Shown here: piece by piece, positions 27,418 through 34,505 of the stretch | Position numbering within the stretch: the first letter of the stretch is position 1 | Layout of the letters: each line of letters starts with the position of its first letter | Source: Marivita sp. | GTDB taxonomy: Bacteria; Pseudomonadota; Alphaproteobacteria; Rhodobacterales; Rhodobacteraceae | Assembly (NCBI RefSeq): GCF_022763305.1 | Contig: NZ_JALEGT010000098.1 | Location: forward strand, 1-34,869 | DNA: 34,869 nucleotides | Reading direction: 5' to 3' | Notes under the pieces: generated by a model | Database searches by the model: none | The model's input: only the letters and a program-made list of their open reading frames with translations | Told to the model about the DNA's origin: nothing | Translations under genes and position numbers: made by a program

Positions 27418-27509
27418 TTCATACGTTTTAGCATAACGGATTATCGGTTGCAGGTATTTATATACGGAAACAAATAGACGATTTAGGCCGCGTAACAGGA
27501 GGAAATCCC
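27418..27509. promoter_or_regulatory. Divergent promoter region between lysR and mmsA
   Basis: This 92-bp A/T-rich gap must carry both promoters. It contains a small dyad GTAT-TTAT-ATAC (27454-27465), but none of the TAT-N11-ATA boxes of the neighbouring island, so the two LysR regulons appear separate. The mmsA ribosome binding site GGAGG lies at its right end. Confidence 0.5.
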
Positions 27510-29009
27510 ATGACCGAGATCACCCATTTCATCGACAACACCCGCGTCAAAGGCATGTCCGGACGCAGCCAGCCGGTCTTTAATCCGGCCACCGGAGAGG
27601 CGGAGAAGACCGTCGCGCTCGCTTCCGCTCAAGAAGTGGGACGCGCCGTGGCTGCGGCACATGCGGCCTTGCCCGCCTGGTCGAAGACTCCCGCCCTGCG
27701 CCGAGCGCGCATCCTCGACCGGTTCAAGATGATCCTGTGGGACCGCGCCGACCAGCTCGCCGAGGCGATCTCGGCCGAGCATGGCAAGACCCATGACGAT
27801 GCGAAGGGCGAAGTAACCCGCGGCCTCGAGGTCGTGGAGTTTGCCGCCGGCGCGCCGCATCTGCTGAAGGGCGAGATCACCGAGAATGTCGGTACCGCCG
27901 TCGACAGCCATTCGCTGCGCCAGCCGCTGGGTGTGGTTGCCGGCATCACGCCGTTCAATTTCCCGGCCATGGTGCCGATGTGGATGTTTCCCGTGGCGCT
28001 CGCCTGTGGCAACACCTTCATCCTGAAGCCCTCCGAGCGCGATCCCTCCGCCTCGCTCCTGATCGCCGAATGGCTCGCAGAGGCCGGTTTGCCGAAAGGT
28101 GTCTTCAACGTCGTGCAGGGCGACAAGGAAGCCGTCGATGCGCTGCTCACCCATCCGGACGTCAAGGCGATCAGCTTCGTCGGTTCGACACCGATCGCGA
28201 AATACATCTACGAGACCGGCACCGCGAATGGCAAGCGCGTGCAGGCGCTCGGCGGGGCCAAGAACCACATGGTCATCCTGCCGGACGCCGATCTCGACAT
28301 GGCCGCGAACGCGCTGATGGGCGCGGCCTACGGGTCCGCCGGCGAACGCTGCATGGCGATCTCGGTCGCTGTCCCGGTGACCGACAAGGTCGCCGACGCG
28401 CTGATCGAAAGGCTGGTACCCAAAATCGAGGCGCTGAAGGTCGGACCGGCAGCGGACCGGTCGTCGGAAATGGGTCCCGTGGTCACCGCAGCGGCGCGCG
28501 ACAAGATCAAGAGCCTGATCGACCGGGGCGAGGCCGAGGGCGCAAAACTCGTCGTCGATGGTCGAGGCTTCACACCGCCGCAGGGCTACGAGAACGGTTA
28601 TTTCGTCGGGCCGACCCTGATCGACAACGTGACCCCGGACATGACGATCTGGAAAGAGGAGGTCTTCGGCCCGGTGCTGTCTGTGGTCCGCCGCAAGGAT
28701 TATGCCGCCGCGGTCGACCTGATCCACGCTCACGACTATGCCAACGGTGTAGCGGTCTTCACCCGCGACGGGGATGCAGCGCGCAGCTTTGCCCATGACA
28801 TCGAGGTCGGCATGGTCGGCGTCAATATCCCGATCCCGGTGCCGATGGCGTTCCACTCCTTCGGAGGCTGGAAGCAGTCGCTCTTCGGCGACCATCACAT
28901 GCATGGCCCTGAAGGCGTCCGTTTCTATACCCGGCTGAAGACAATCACCACGCGCTGGCCATCGGGTGTCCGAACCGATCCGGAGTTCGTGATGCCAACG
29001 ATGGGTTGA
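27510..29009 (+). CDS. mmsA: CoA-acylating methylmalonate-semialdehyde dehydrogenase
   Basis: The enzyme converts methylmalonate semialdehyde to propionyl-CoA, and malonate semialdehyde to acetyl-CoA, with NAD and CoA. The 499-residue product shows the family pattern: the catalytic cysteine C281 in [27 protein letters not shown] (residues 145-161), and [17 protein letters not shown], where the general-base glutamate of other aldehyde dehydrogenases is missing, as is normal in CoA-acylating members. The C-terminal [15 protein letters not shown] is also typical. The ATG has AGGAGG upstream. It is a single-gene unit ending at a good terminator. It usually serves valine, inositol or beta-alanine breakdown; here it might also take a C3 semialdehyde from the island. 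Confidence 0.95.
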   Translation: MTEITHFIDNTRVKGMSGRSQPVFNPATGEAEKTVALASAQEVGRAVAAAHAALPAWSKTPALRRARILDRFKMILWDRADQLAEAISAEHGKTHDDAKGEVTRGLEVVEFAAGAPHLLKGEITENVGTAVDSHSLRQPLGVVAGITPFNFPAMVPMWMFPVALACGNTFILKPSERDPSASLLIAEWLAEAGLPKGVFNVVQGDKEAVDALLTHPDVKAISFVGSTPIAKYIYETGTANGKRVQALGGAKNHMVILPDADLDMAANALMGAAYGSAGERCMAISVAVPVTDKVADALIERLVPKIEALKVGPAADRSSEMGPVVTAAARDKIKSLIDRGEAEGAKLVVDGRGFTPPQGYENGYFVGPTLIDNVTPDMTIWKEEVFGPVLSVVRRKDYAAAVDLIHAHDYANGVAVFTRDGDAARSFAHDIEVGMVGVNIPIPVPMAFHSFGGWKQSLFGDHHMHGPEGVRFYTRLKTITTRWPSGVRTDPEFVMPTMG

Positions 29010-29016
29010 TCGGGAG

Positions 29017-29039
29017 AAGGCGCGGCAGTGCCGTGCCTT
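29017..29039 (+). terminator. Hairpin terminator after mmsA
   Basis: AAGGCGCGGC (29017-29026) pairs with GCCGTGCCTT (29030-29039) over a 3-base loop, with one G-U wobble, 7 bases after the mmsA stop. It is followed by CCGTTT, a short T-rich tail. This fits an intrinsic terminator. Confidence 0.7.
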
Positions 29040-29082
29040 CCGTTTGCGATTCGGTCGGATCGTGCTGCCGGCGAAGTGAATC

Positions 29083-29490
29083 GTGGACTACAACACTCAA
29101 CAGGCGATCGGGAACCTTCCGTCCACAGGAATTCCGTTCAACCTCGTTCTGCCCGAGTTCGTCCGTGCGTTAGCCTGGGGTGAGGTGAGGGCAGCGCGTG
29201 CCGATCGCGATTTCTGGGCGCTTGTTTCGGCCGTCGAGGGGATCTGGGGCGAAATCATCCCGGTACAACGTCACATCTTGTTTCGCATTGACATGATCCA
29301 GAGCGGCGCGGGCACTTCGACCAATCTTAACTCCAATGAGGTGATCGCCAATCTCGCGCCGAACCGTATGGGCATGTCCCGGACGTCTACGCCCATCTTC
29401 GTCGAAACGATGATGTCATCCGCAGGCAATCGCCGAGGGATGTCTGTCCGGCCGCCCTGCGCCTACCGTTATGTCGCAATGCGCCAAATT
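29083..29490 (+). pseudogene. Decayed fumarase/aspartase-family lyase fragment
   Basis: A frame opened by GTG at 29083 reads as the N-terminal third of a fumarase II/aspartate ammonia-lyase protein: TQQAIGNLPSTGIP, LPEFVRALAWGEVRAA and the signature IQSGAGTSTNLNSNEVIANL. At about 29367 the similarity jumps to another frame, where YGHVPDVYAHLRRNDDVIRR and QSPRDVCPAALRLPL match the family sequence around HPNDDVNxSQSTND. That second frame ends at a TAG at 29535. A frameshift, several unusual substitutions and loss of the rest of the protein mark it as a pseudogene. Aspartase and fumarase cannot be separated from this piece. The same open frame runs on into an unrelated regulator fragment. Confidence 0.78.
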
Positions 29491-29547
29491 TCAGGACACG
29501 CAGCGCCAGCTGGTTGCCACCTGCCAAGATCGCGTAGAGATCAGGTG

Positions 29548-29913
29548 GCATTCAAGATGTCCGCGTCGGAGCCGATGTTGCATGTCGAGGCGCTGCATTT
29601 GTCGGACGCGCATTGGGATATTCTCGAGGATCGTTGGATCTGTTTTTCGACCGTACCGGAAATCGGAGGCATAGACCTAAGTGAGATCAGCGCGAACGTT
29701 TGGCTCGTCCTGAACAGGCCCTATTGCCGCCGCGACCTTCGATTTTATGCCATTTCAGCCGATGAGAAAGTGGCTGAACTTCTTGAAACGACCAAAGGAG
29801 CCGCACTTTCTGTCATCGAACGAACAACTTGGATCGAGAACGCGCCGATCACCACCGCCAAGGCCATCACAATGCCCGGCTATCAACTCCTGACCCCCGA
29901 TCCTCGCAGGTGA
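29548..29913 (+). pseudogene. GntR/HutC-family regulator fragment (UTRA domain only)
   Basis: Residues from about 156 onward of the open frame that starts at 29083 match the C-terminal ligand-binding (UTRA) domain of HutC-type GntR regulators: MLHVEALHLSD, ILEDRWICFSTVPEI, NVWLVLNRPYCRRDLRFYAI, VIERTTWIENAPIT and TMPGYQLLTP. The DNA-binding winged helix that should precede it is absent; lyase debris is there instead. The fragment cannot work as a repressor. It suggests that a metabolic operon once lay here and was rearranged. A chimeric protein could in principle still be translated, but I consider that unlikely to matter. Confidence 0.75.
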
Positions 29914-30024
29914 AAGCTGGTGTGGCCAGAACCATCATAGGATGGCCCTGGACGGGCCGATGCGTTTCATCTGATCGAAGCCGAGTAATTCCAGAGTGAC
30001 ATGTTGCCTGCACGGGTATCATGA

Positions 30025-30732
30025 CTATACCTCTCCCGTCCCACTCAGTTCTTGCACAACGCGGTCCGCCATGTTGGCGCAACGTGCACCATCGAACGGA
30101 TAGATAGCATCAAAGCCCCCTTTCACCCGGCGCTCCAGATCCTGTCGCAACCAGCGGCGTGCCCGGAACAGCCGGGTTTTGACCGTAATCGGGTTGAGTT
30201 CCAGGTCGCGGGCGATCTCTTTCTGCGTCATGCCTTCCGTTTCGCTCAAGACGAACACGAGACGCAATTCGTGGGGCAGACCGTCTACCAGCTCTTCAAG
30301 GATCCGTCGAAGCTGTTGGCGCCCATGCACGGTCTCGGCGGCTTCAGAGACCATTCCCGGAAAAGGCGTAACTGAAGTCACATCGTTCTCATTCACCGTA
30401 TCGTACTCCTCTTCCGGGCGCTTTCGACGCAGTTGCATCAGGGCGGTATTGATCGCAATGCGTGTGATCCAGGTCGAAAAAGCAGAGGTTCCGCGAAAGC
30501 TGTCCAGACGTCGAAACGCTGCGAGATAGGTTTCCTGCACCACATCTTCGGCTTCGGCATCCGTCGCAACGATCCCCCTCGCGACCCTGAACAGCCGAGG
30601 GTTGTTGCGCCGGATCAGTTCCCGGACCGCGGGTTCCGAGCGTGCGGCCGCAGCCGCCAGCAGGTCGCCCTCGCTGGTCGTTTCGTCGATGATCTGGTGT
30701 TGATCGACCCGGTGCCGGGACAGATTGGTCAT
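30025..30732 (-). CDS. ECF-type RNA polymerase sigma factor
   Basis: The 235-residue protein has the two-domain layout of extracytoplasmic-function sigma factors. Region 2 spans about residues 45-105 (DAEAEDVVQETYLAAFRRLD, FSTWITRIAINTALMQLRRK). Region 4 spans about residues 140-200 (LPHELRLVFVLSETEGMTQK and LNPITVKTRLFRARRWLRQ). After region 4 there is an extra tail (204-235) with YPFDGARCANMADRVVQEL, holding one cysteine (C218); such tails can carry a sensing or docking role. No anti-sigma factor is recognisable nearby. It is the last gene of a three-gene unit, overlapping the cupredoxin gene by 4 bases (ATGA). Confidence 0.9.
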   Translation of the reverse strand: MTNLSRHRVDQHQIIDETTSEGDLLAAAAARSEPAVRELIRRNNPRLFRVARGIVATDAEAEDVVQETYLAAFRRLDSFRGTSAFSTWITRIAINTALMQLRRKRPEEEYDTVNENDVTSVTPFPGMVSEAAETVHGRQQLRRILEELVDGLPHELRLVFVLSETEGMTQKEIARDLELNPITVKTRLFRARRWLRQDLERRVKGGFDAIYPFDGARCANMADRVVQELSGTGEV

Positions 30733-31259
30733 TCGTATTCCTCCCGCAGGATCCGGCCCCGGGCGATGATGTCGTCCACCCGCGGAATTCCTGCAAGCGC
30801 CTCGGGCTCAAGATCGTCGCTGTTGCCCGCCGCCCCCTCCCATCCCTGATCGGTTGGCTGACCGACCAAGATCCGGCCAACCATTCCTGCCATTTCATGC
30901 GGCAGGCAATAGTAGTCGTAGACACCGGGAACCGTCAGCGTGACCTCGAAACTCTCGCCTGGCAGCAGGAAATCGCTGTCCCACGCGAGGGCCTGTTCCG
31001 GGATGCGCCGTTGCCGATCAAAAATGTCCGGATGGTAGGCGGTCGCGGTATGGCTGTTCCCGGGATCTCGGTTGATGAAACGTACGGTCGTGCCCGGGGC
31101 CACCGCAAGGCCAACCGGTGCGAACCAGACATGCTCTCCCCGTGCGGTTCCCCTCATCTCAATGGTTTCAACAGGGCCCGCCAATGTGACGCGTGGAAAG
31201 CCGAGGGTGGCGATCACGCCACCCCCGACCATAAGAAACTCTCTGCGGCCTGGCGTCAT
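30729..31259 (-). CDS. Tat-exported cupredoxin (plastocyanin/pseudoazurin-like)
   Basis: The 176-residue protein starts with a twin-arginine signal (GRREFLMVGGGVIATLG), so it is probably exported folded to the periplasm. The copper site matches the plastocyanin pattern: H70 in GNSHTATAYHP, and C118, H121 and M126 in YCLPHEMAGM. Such proteins carry single electrons or bind copper. A C-terminal extension (about residues 135-176) with no known domain follows the cupredoxin fold. It overlaps the upstream secreted-protein gene and the downstream sigma gene by 4 bases each. A copper or electron-transfer role beside a copper-containing cbb3 oxidase makes sense but is inferred. Confidence 0.87.
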   Translation of the reverse strand: MTPGRREFLMVGGGVIATLGFPRVTLAGPVETIEMRGTARGEHVWFAPVGLAVAPGTTVRFINRDPGNSHTATAYHPDIFDRQRRIPEQALAWDSDFLLPGESFEVTLTVPGVYDYYCLPHEMAGMVGRILVGQPTDQGWEGAAGNSDDLEPEALAGIPRVDDIIARGRILREEYE

Positions 31260-31675
31260 TCCGCAAGCCTCGATTTGGCATCCTCGTCGTGGAACAGCAC
31301 GACATGGGCATGGGGCCTGTCCACGCCAGGATGCCCGGCATTGAAGTAGATGTCGACGGATGAAACCGTGTGATTGCCGACCGCCAGCCCGTCATAGGAG
31401 GTACCGCTCTGCAGGTCTTCCAAAGGCGTCATGTAAACCGTGGCCGAGAGATTGCCGTCATGGTCATAGGCCAGGAACGGGCCGGCTGGGAGCGTATCCG
31501 GGTCAACGAACAGCGTGCCGAGACCCGGGATGAATTCCGGCAGGGGCAGCGCATCGCTGACCTGGATATAAGGGGCGCCCGGGGGTGACATCAGCAACGC
31601 GTCCGCGTCTTGGGCAAGGGCATTGCCCGTAGACAAAGTGAGCGCGATCGCGGCGAGAGTGAGAGCGGATTTCAT
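31256..31675 (-). CDS. Secreted protein, tentatively TTHB210/DUF5602-like
   Basis: The 139-residue product has a Sec signal peptide (MKSALTLAAIALTLSTGNAL, cleavage after AQ or ALA near residue 21), so the mature part is periplasmic. It contains short motifs ATVYMTPLEDL, YFNAGHPGVDRPHAHVVLFH and a final acidic tail; the His-rich part (HPGVDRPHAHVVLFHDED) could bind metal. I recall similar sequences as DUF5602/TTHB210-like, a protein linked to an ECF sigma system in Thermus, but this is from memory and uncertain. The ATG at 31675 follows GAAAGGAAG. It is the first gene of the three-gene unit with cupredoxin and sigma factor. Confidence 0.7.
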   Translation of the reverse strand: MKSALTLAAIALTLSTGNALAQDADALLMSPPGAPYIQVSDALPLPEFIPGLGTLFVDPDTLPAGPFLAYDHDGNLSATVYMTPLEDLQSGTSYDGLAVGNHTVSSVDIYFNAGHPGVDRPHAHVVLFHDEDAKSRLAE

Positions 31676-31696
31676 TTTACTTCCTTTCAATGTCTG

Positions 31697-31719
31697 AGGT
31701 GCCACAGTCATGGGCACCT
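31697..31719. promoter_or_regulatory. Inverted repeat in the leader of the sigma-factor unit
   Basis: AGGTGCC (31697-31703) and GGCACCT (31713-31719) are perfect complements around 9 bases, 22 bp upstream of the secreted-protein start. It could be an operator or an RNA stem in the 5' leader. Confidence 0.45.
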
Positions 31720-31726
31720 GTCTCTT

Positions 31727-31751
31727 TGATGCGCCAGAGTCAGAAAGGTTC
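31727..31751 (-). promoter_or_regulatory. Candidate ECF-type promoter for the three-gene unit
   Basis: On the minus strand GAACCT (31746-31751) is followed after 12 bases by CGCATCA (31727-31733). GAAC-type -35 and CGT/TC-type -10 elements are common for ECF sigma factors, so the unit may be driven by its own sigma. The match is short and the -10 is not canonical, so this is weak. Confidence 0.3.
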
Positions 31752-31805
31752 GCGGAAATGTTTTGCCGTCAGGTTTTGGCCCGCCTGGTTGTGGCAGGTT
31801 CCATG

Positions 31806-32084
31806 TTATCTTGCTTGGGCAGCCCTGTTCGGATGACCGACCGGAAACGTGCTCTTTCCCAGAATCTCGCCATGGGCATCCACGATCAACCGCAGGGCGC
31901 GGCCCTGGTGACGGAATGTCAATCGCCAACGGCCCGCGTCCTCACCCTCTCCCGTCTCGCAAAGAGATGCGATCTGCCCGCCTTGCATCCGGTGACGGGT
32001 TTCTTCGACGGAAAGGTCAAACGCTTCGGCCAGAACCAGCGCGTCGACGACGAACTGGTCCCCTCGTCGTTCAACGTCGGTCAT
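31806..32084 (-). CDS. DUF6522-like small protein
   Basis: The 92-residue cytoplasmic-looking protein contains VDALVLAEAFDLSVEETRHR, CETGEGEDAGRWRLTFRHQG and LRLIVDAHGEIL. This is the pattern I associate with DUF6522, a small alphaproteobacterial family seen near respiratory genes; its function is unknown. It overlaps the upstream 77-residue gene by 4 bases (ATGA) and is the last gene of the cbb3 operon. The following 130 bp hold the promoter region of the sigma-factor unit. Confidence 0.65.
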   Translation of the reverse strand: MTDVERRGDQFVVDALVLAEAFDLSVEETRHRMQGGQIASLCETGEGEDAGRWRLTFRHQGRALRLIVDAHGEILGKSTFPVGHPNRAAQAR

Positions 32085-32314
32085 GTCCTGTCTTGCCAGT
32101 AGTCATTTGCCGCCGCGACGGTGGCGAAATGCGTCGCGACCACCTGGCTGACAGCGATCAGGGCGTCGGAGTCTTCGGCGTATTCCGGGCGCAACCGGTC
32201 ACGCACTTCGGCGTCTGGTTGGGTCAGCTTCACGGCCACGCGTGCAAGCTTTACCGCAAGGTCATACCCCTCTTCGGGCGTTGTCGTCTTCAGTGTCGGG
32301 AGCCAGTTTGCCAT
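32081..32314 (-). CDS. Small hypothetical protein in the cbb3 operon
   Basis: I do not recognise this 77-residue soluble protein. It is rich in Ala and Val, begins MANWLPTLKTTTPEEGYDLA and looks largely alpha-helical. The ATG at 32314 was chosen because GAAGGAAAA precedes it. A consequence is a 53-bp overlap with the 3' end of ccoS in another frame. It overlaps the next gene by 4 bases. Its place between ccoS and the DUF6522-like gene suggests a role linked to the oxidase or its assembly, but nothing more can be said. Confidence 0.65.
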   Translation of the reverse strand: MANWLPTLKTTTPEEGYDLAVKLARVAVKLTQPDAEVRDRLRPEYAEDSDALIAVSQVVATHFATVAAANDYWQDRT

Positions 32315-32474
32315 CGGGTTTTCCTTCTGTTTCGTTTTCCTGATCAGGAGGGATGACGCGCCACGCGGCGCCGTCAGGGTCATCGAACTGCCCGTTTCTG
32401 AGCGCCCAGATAAAGGCACAAAGCCCGAGCAGGCCGAGACCGATCGAGAGCGGTATGAGTAACAGGAGGCTCAC
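32262..32474 (-). CDS. ccoS: cbb3 oxidase assembly protein CcoS
   Basis: CcoS is a small single-helix membrane protein needed to insert cofactors into cbb3 oxidase. The 70-residue product starts with a membrane helix (LLLLIPLSIGLGLLGLCAFI) and the CcoS signature FIWALRNGQFDDPDGAAWRV (residues 21-40), then an acidic tail. The start is a GTG at 32474 that overlaps the stop of the DUF2189 gene (GTGA). CcoS normally follows the copper ATPase ccoI; here no ccoG, ccoH or ccoI lies between it and ccoP. Confidence 0.92.
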   Translation of the reverse strand: MSLLLLIPLSIGLGLLGLCAFIWALRNGQFDDPDGAAWRVIPPDQENETEGKPDGKLAPDTEDDNARRGV

Positions 32475-33268
32475 TGCCGCTCACCGGCTATCGCCTGGTA
32501 GGCATGCCAGGTGCCATGACCGAGAACCGGGAACAGGACGATCAGCCCAATCAGGCCGGTTACGACTGACAGGCCCAATCCGAGGGCGACAAACAGACCC
32601 CAAACCAGCATGGGGCGCAGGTTCTGCACGGTCATGACAAAACTCAGCCCCATGGCGGTCAGCGCATCGGTCTTGCGCGAGACCAGCATCGGAATGGAGA
32701 AGGCGCTGATCGCGAAGGCGAAGGCCGCGAACAACCCGCCCACCAGGGTACCGGTGATAACTAGCGCCCATCCCCGGGGCGTCGTCAACACATTGGTCAA
32801 CGCCTCCTCCGCGCCGGGGAACGGGACAAGGCCGAAAAATAGTGCATAAAGAAGATCCGCCGCCCTGAGCCAGAACAGGATCAGCAGGCCGAGTAGCAGT
32901 CCGGCATAGGCCAATTGCCCACCCGACGCCGGCCGGAACACCAGCATGTCGGAAAGCGCAACCTGTTCACCTTGCGCCTGCCTGTGGCTTTTCTCGTAAA
33001 GCCCGATCGCCAGGAACGGACCGACAATCAGGAAACCGGAGATCGCGGGCAGCGCGAGATACAAGAGATGGCTCGCGTGAAGCGCCCAAAGGACCGCATA
33101 GGATATCAGCGTCAGGAACAAACCGTAGGCAAAGCTGGACAACGGCGCCATTCGCACATCACGCCAACCGGCTTGCAACCAATCCAACGCCGAAGACGCG
33201 GGCAGGTCGCGTGCATGGGGTGAGGCGGGCCGATGCGGCTTGCGTAAGGTCGGTAGTGGTTCCAGCAT
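32471..33268 (-). CDS. DUF2189-family integral membrane protein
   Basis: The 265-residue protein has about six hydrophobic helices after a soluble N-terminus of some 40 residues. Features include SALDWLQAGWRDVRMAPLSS (the DUF2189 opening) and GFLIVGPFLAIGLYEKSHRQ. The family is of unknown function; members occur next to terminal oxidase genes and some have been labelled as oxidase-related. The ATG at 33268 follows GAAAGGGAG; a longer frame upstream is not family-like. It starts 13 bp after the 52-residue gene and ends overlapping ccoS. Confidence 0.85.
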   Translation of the reverse strand: MLEPLPTLRKPHRPASPHARDLPASSALDWLQAGWRDVRMAPLSSFAYGLFLTLISYAVLWALHASHLLYLALPAISGFLIVGPFLAIGLYEKSHRQAQGEQVALSDMLVFRPASGGQLAYAGLLLGLLILFWLRAADLLYALFFGLVPFPGAEEALTNVLTTPRGWALVITGTLVGGLFAAFAFAISAFSIPMLVSRKTDALTAMGLSFVMTVQNLRPMLVWGLFVALGLGLSVVTGLIGLIVLFPVLGHGTWHAYQAIAGERQ

Positions 33269-33281
33269 CCCGTTCTCCCTT

Positions 33282-33440
33282 TCAGCAGGACCGCATGGCA
33301 GGCATCGCGCCGGCGGTCTCGCGACAGTCCGGCTGCGATCGCAGGGCAACGGTCAGCAGATGCGCATTCGCACCGAGAAAAAGCAGAACTGCTGCCAGAG
33401 CGGCGCCGATCGCCAGCCGTTTTTGTACGGCCGGCTTCAT
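33282..33440 (-). CDS. 52-residue single-helix membrane peptide
   Basis: This short gene starts at an ATG that overlaps the ccoP stop by 4 bases (ATGA) and ends 13 bp before the DUF2189 start. The product has a basic start (MKPAVQKRL), one membrane helix (residues about 9-33, AIGAALAAVLLFLGANAHLL) and a short tail with two cysteines (PDCRETAG and a C-terminal SC). It has the shape of an oxidase accessory peptide. I do not recognise a named family. The coupling to ccoP and use of the only open frame in this gap make it likely to be real. Confidence 0.7.
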   Translation of the reverse strand: MKPAVQKRLAIGAALAAVLLFLGANAHLLTVALRSQPDCRETAGAMPAMRSC

Positions 33441-34348
33441 TGCCCGCCTCCTGCTGGTTGGCCAAGCCGGGCCACGTAGAGCGCCAGGAGGCTGATTTCG
33501 GCCTCTGACAGGCGACCCGACCAGGCCGGCATCACCCCGTGGCGCCCGCGTCGGAGCGTTCGCATCACCGTTTCCAGGTCCTGGCCATAGATCACCGCCT
33601 CGTCTGTGAGGGAGGGTGCGCCGATTTCGAGACCGCCCGCCCCGGTCTCACCGTGGCAGGAACCGCAATTCTCCGAAAAGAGCGTGCCCGCAGAGCTCTC
33701 GAAACCGACAGCTCCGTCACGCATCTCGGAAACGAATTCGGCCAAGGCCAACCGATCAGACCGCTCCATCCAGTCAAAGGCCGGCATTTCGGCGTAGCGG
33801 GTGTCAGGATCTTCGGTATTGATGCCGTGGCGAATGGCCGTGGCGATTTCTTCCGTGTCGCCGCCCCACAGCCATGTTTCGTCCGACAGGACCGGAAAGC
33901 CCGGCCCTCCCTGCCCGTTCGTGCCGTGGCAGGCCGCGCAGTTGTCGGCGAACAGGCGCGCGGCGGCGGGCATTGCGGTCGCCATCAGTGTCGCGTCGGA
34001 TTGCAGGGCGACGAAATTCTCGCCCTCGAAGCGCGACAGCCAGTCCTGCCGCCTGTCGGCCAGGCTGTTGAAGCCCTTGATCGCTTCTTCGCTCTGGTCC
34101 AGCCCGAGCAAGCCACGTGTGTAATCGCGTCCGGTCGGCCAGGCGGGCAAGAGAATCCAGGCAACGACCGAATAAAGAAACGTCAGCACCAGTGCCCAGA
34201 TCACGACCTTCGGGAACGCGGTATTGAGCTCGGTGATACCGCCCCAGTCGTGCCCCGTGGTGTCGTAGCCGGTGACCGGATCGATCTTGCGATTGCCCGT
34301 ATGGGGATCGGCGCCTGGCAGTTGCCTCGGGTCGGTCGGGTTACGCAT
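33437..34348 (-). CDS. ccoP: cbb3-type cytochrome c oxidase subunit III (dihaem cytochrome)
   Basis: CcoP passes electrons from cytochrome c to the oxidase core. The 303-residue product has one membrane helix (about residues 46-68) and two c-type haem sites: C137-A-A-C140-H141 and C228-G-S-C231-H232. The distal Met ligands probably lie in AEMPAFDW (M188) and GVMPAWSG. The N-terminus DPVTGYDTTGHDWGGITELN is the CcoP hallmark. The ATG at 34348 overlaps the end of ccoQ by 8 bases. Confidence 0.97.
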   Translation of the reverse strand: MRNPTDPRQLPGADPHTGNRKIDPVTGYDTTGHDWGGITELNTAFPKVVIWALVLTFLYSVVAWILLPAWPTGRDYTRGLLGLDQSEEAIKGFNSLADRRQDWLSRFEGENFVALQSDATLMATAMPAAARLFADNCAACHGTNGQGGPGFPVLSDETWLWGGDTEEIATAIRHGINTEDPDTRYAEMPAFDWMERSDRLALAEFVSEMRDGAVGFESSAGTLFSENCGSCHGETGAGGLEIGAPSLTDEAVIYGQDLETVMRTLRRGRHGVMPAWSGRLSEAEISLLALYVARLGQPAGGGQ

Positions 34349-34505
34349 CTCCAACCTCCTTTGAAGGCAGCACGGACCGGGCGGCGGCGTCGTAGGCCTT
34401 GCGCCGGGACGGGCTGTAGGCGCGGAAGACAACAATCAGGAAGAACCCCATCAGCCAGATCAGGCCAACGGTCTTGGACAGATAGACCAGGATGTCATGG
34501 GTCAT
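34341..34505 (-). CDS. ccoQ: cbb3-type oxidase small subunit CcoQ
   Basis: This 54-residue gene lies between ccoO and ccoP, as in all ccoNOQP operons. The product has one membrane helix (about residues 8-28, [16 protein letters not shown]) and then the typical basic stretch [15 protein letters not shown]. The start overlaps the ccoO stop (ATGA, 34502-34505). CcoQ stabilises the oxidase complex. Confidence 0.93.
   Translation of the reverse strand: MTHDILVYLSKTVGLIWLMGFFLIVVFRAYSPSRRKAYDAAARSVLPSKEVGDA

Noticed and set aside
27418-27509. Possible fourth copy of the LysR box ahead of mmsA
   Set aside because: The gap has A/T-rich dyads but no TGNTAT-N11-ATANC match, and it has its own LysR gene.
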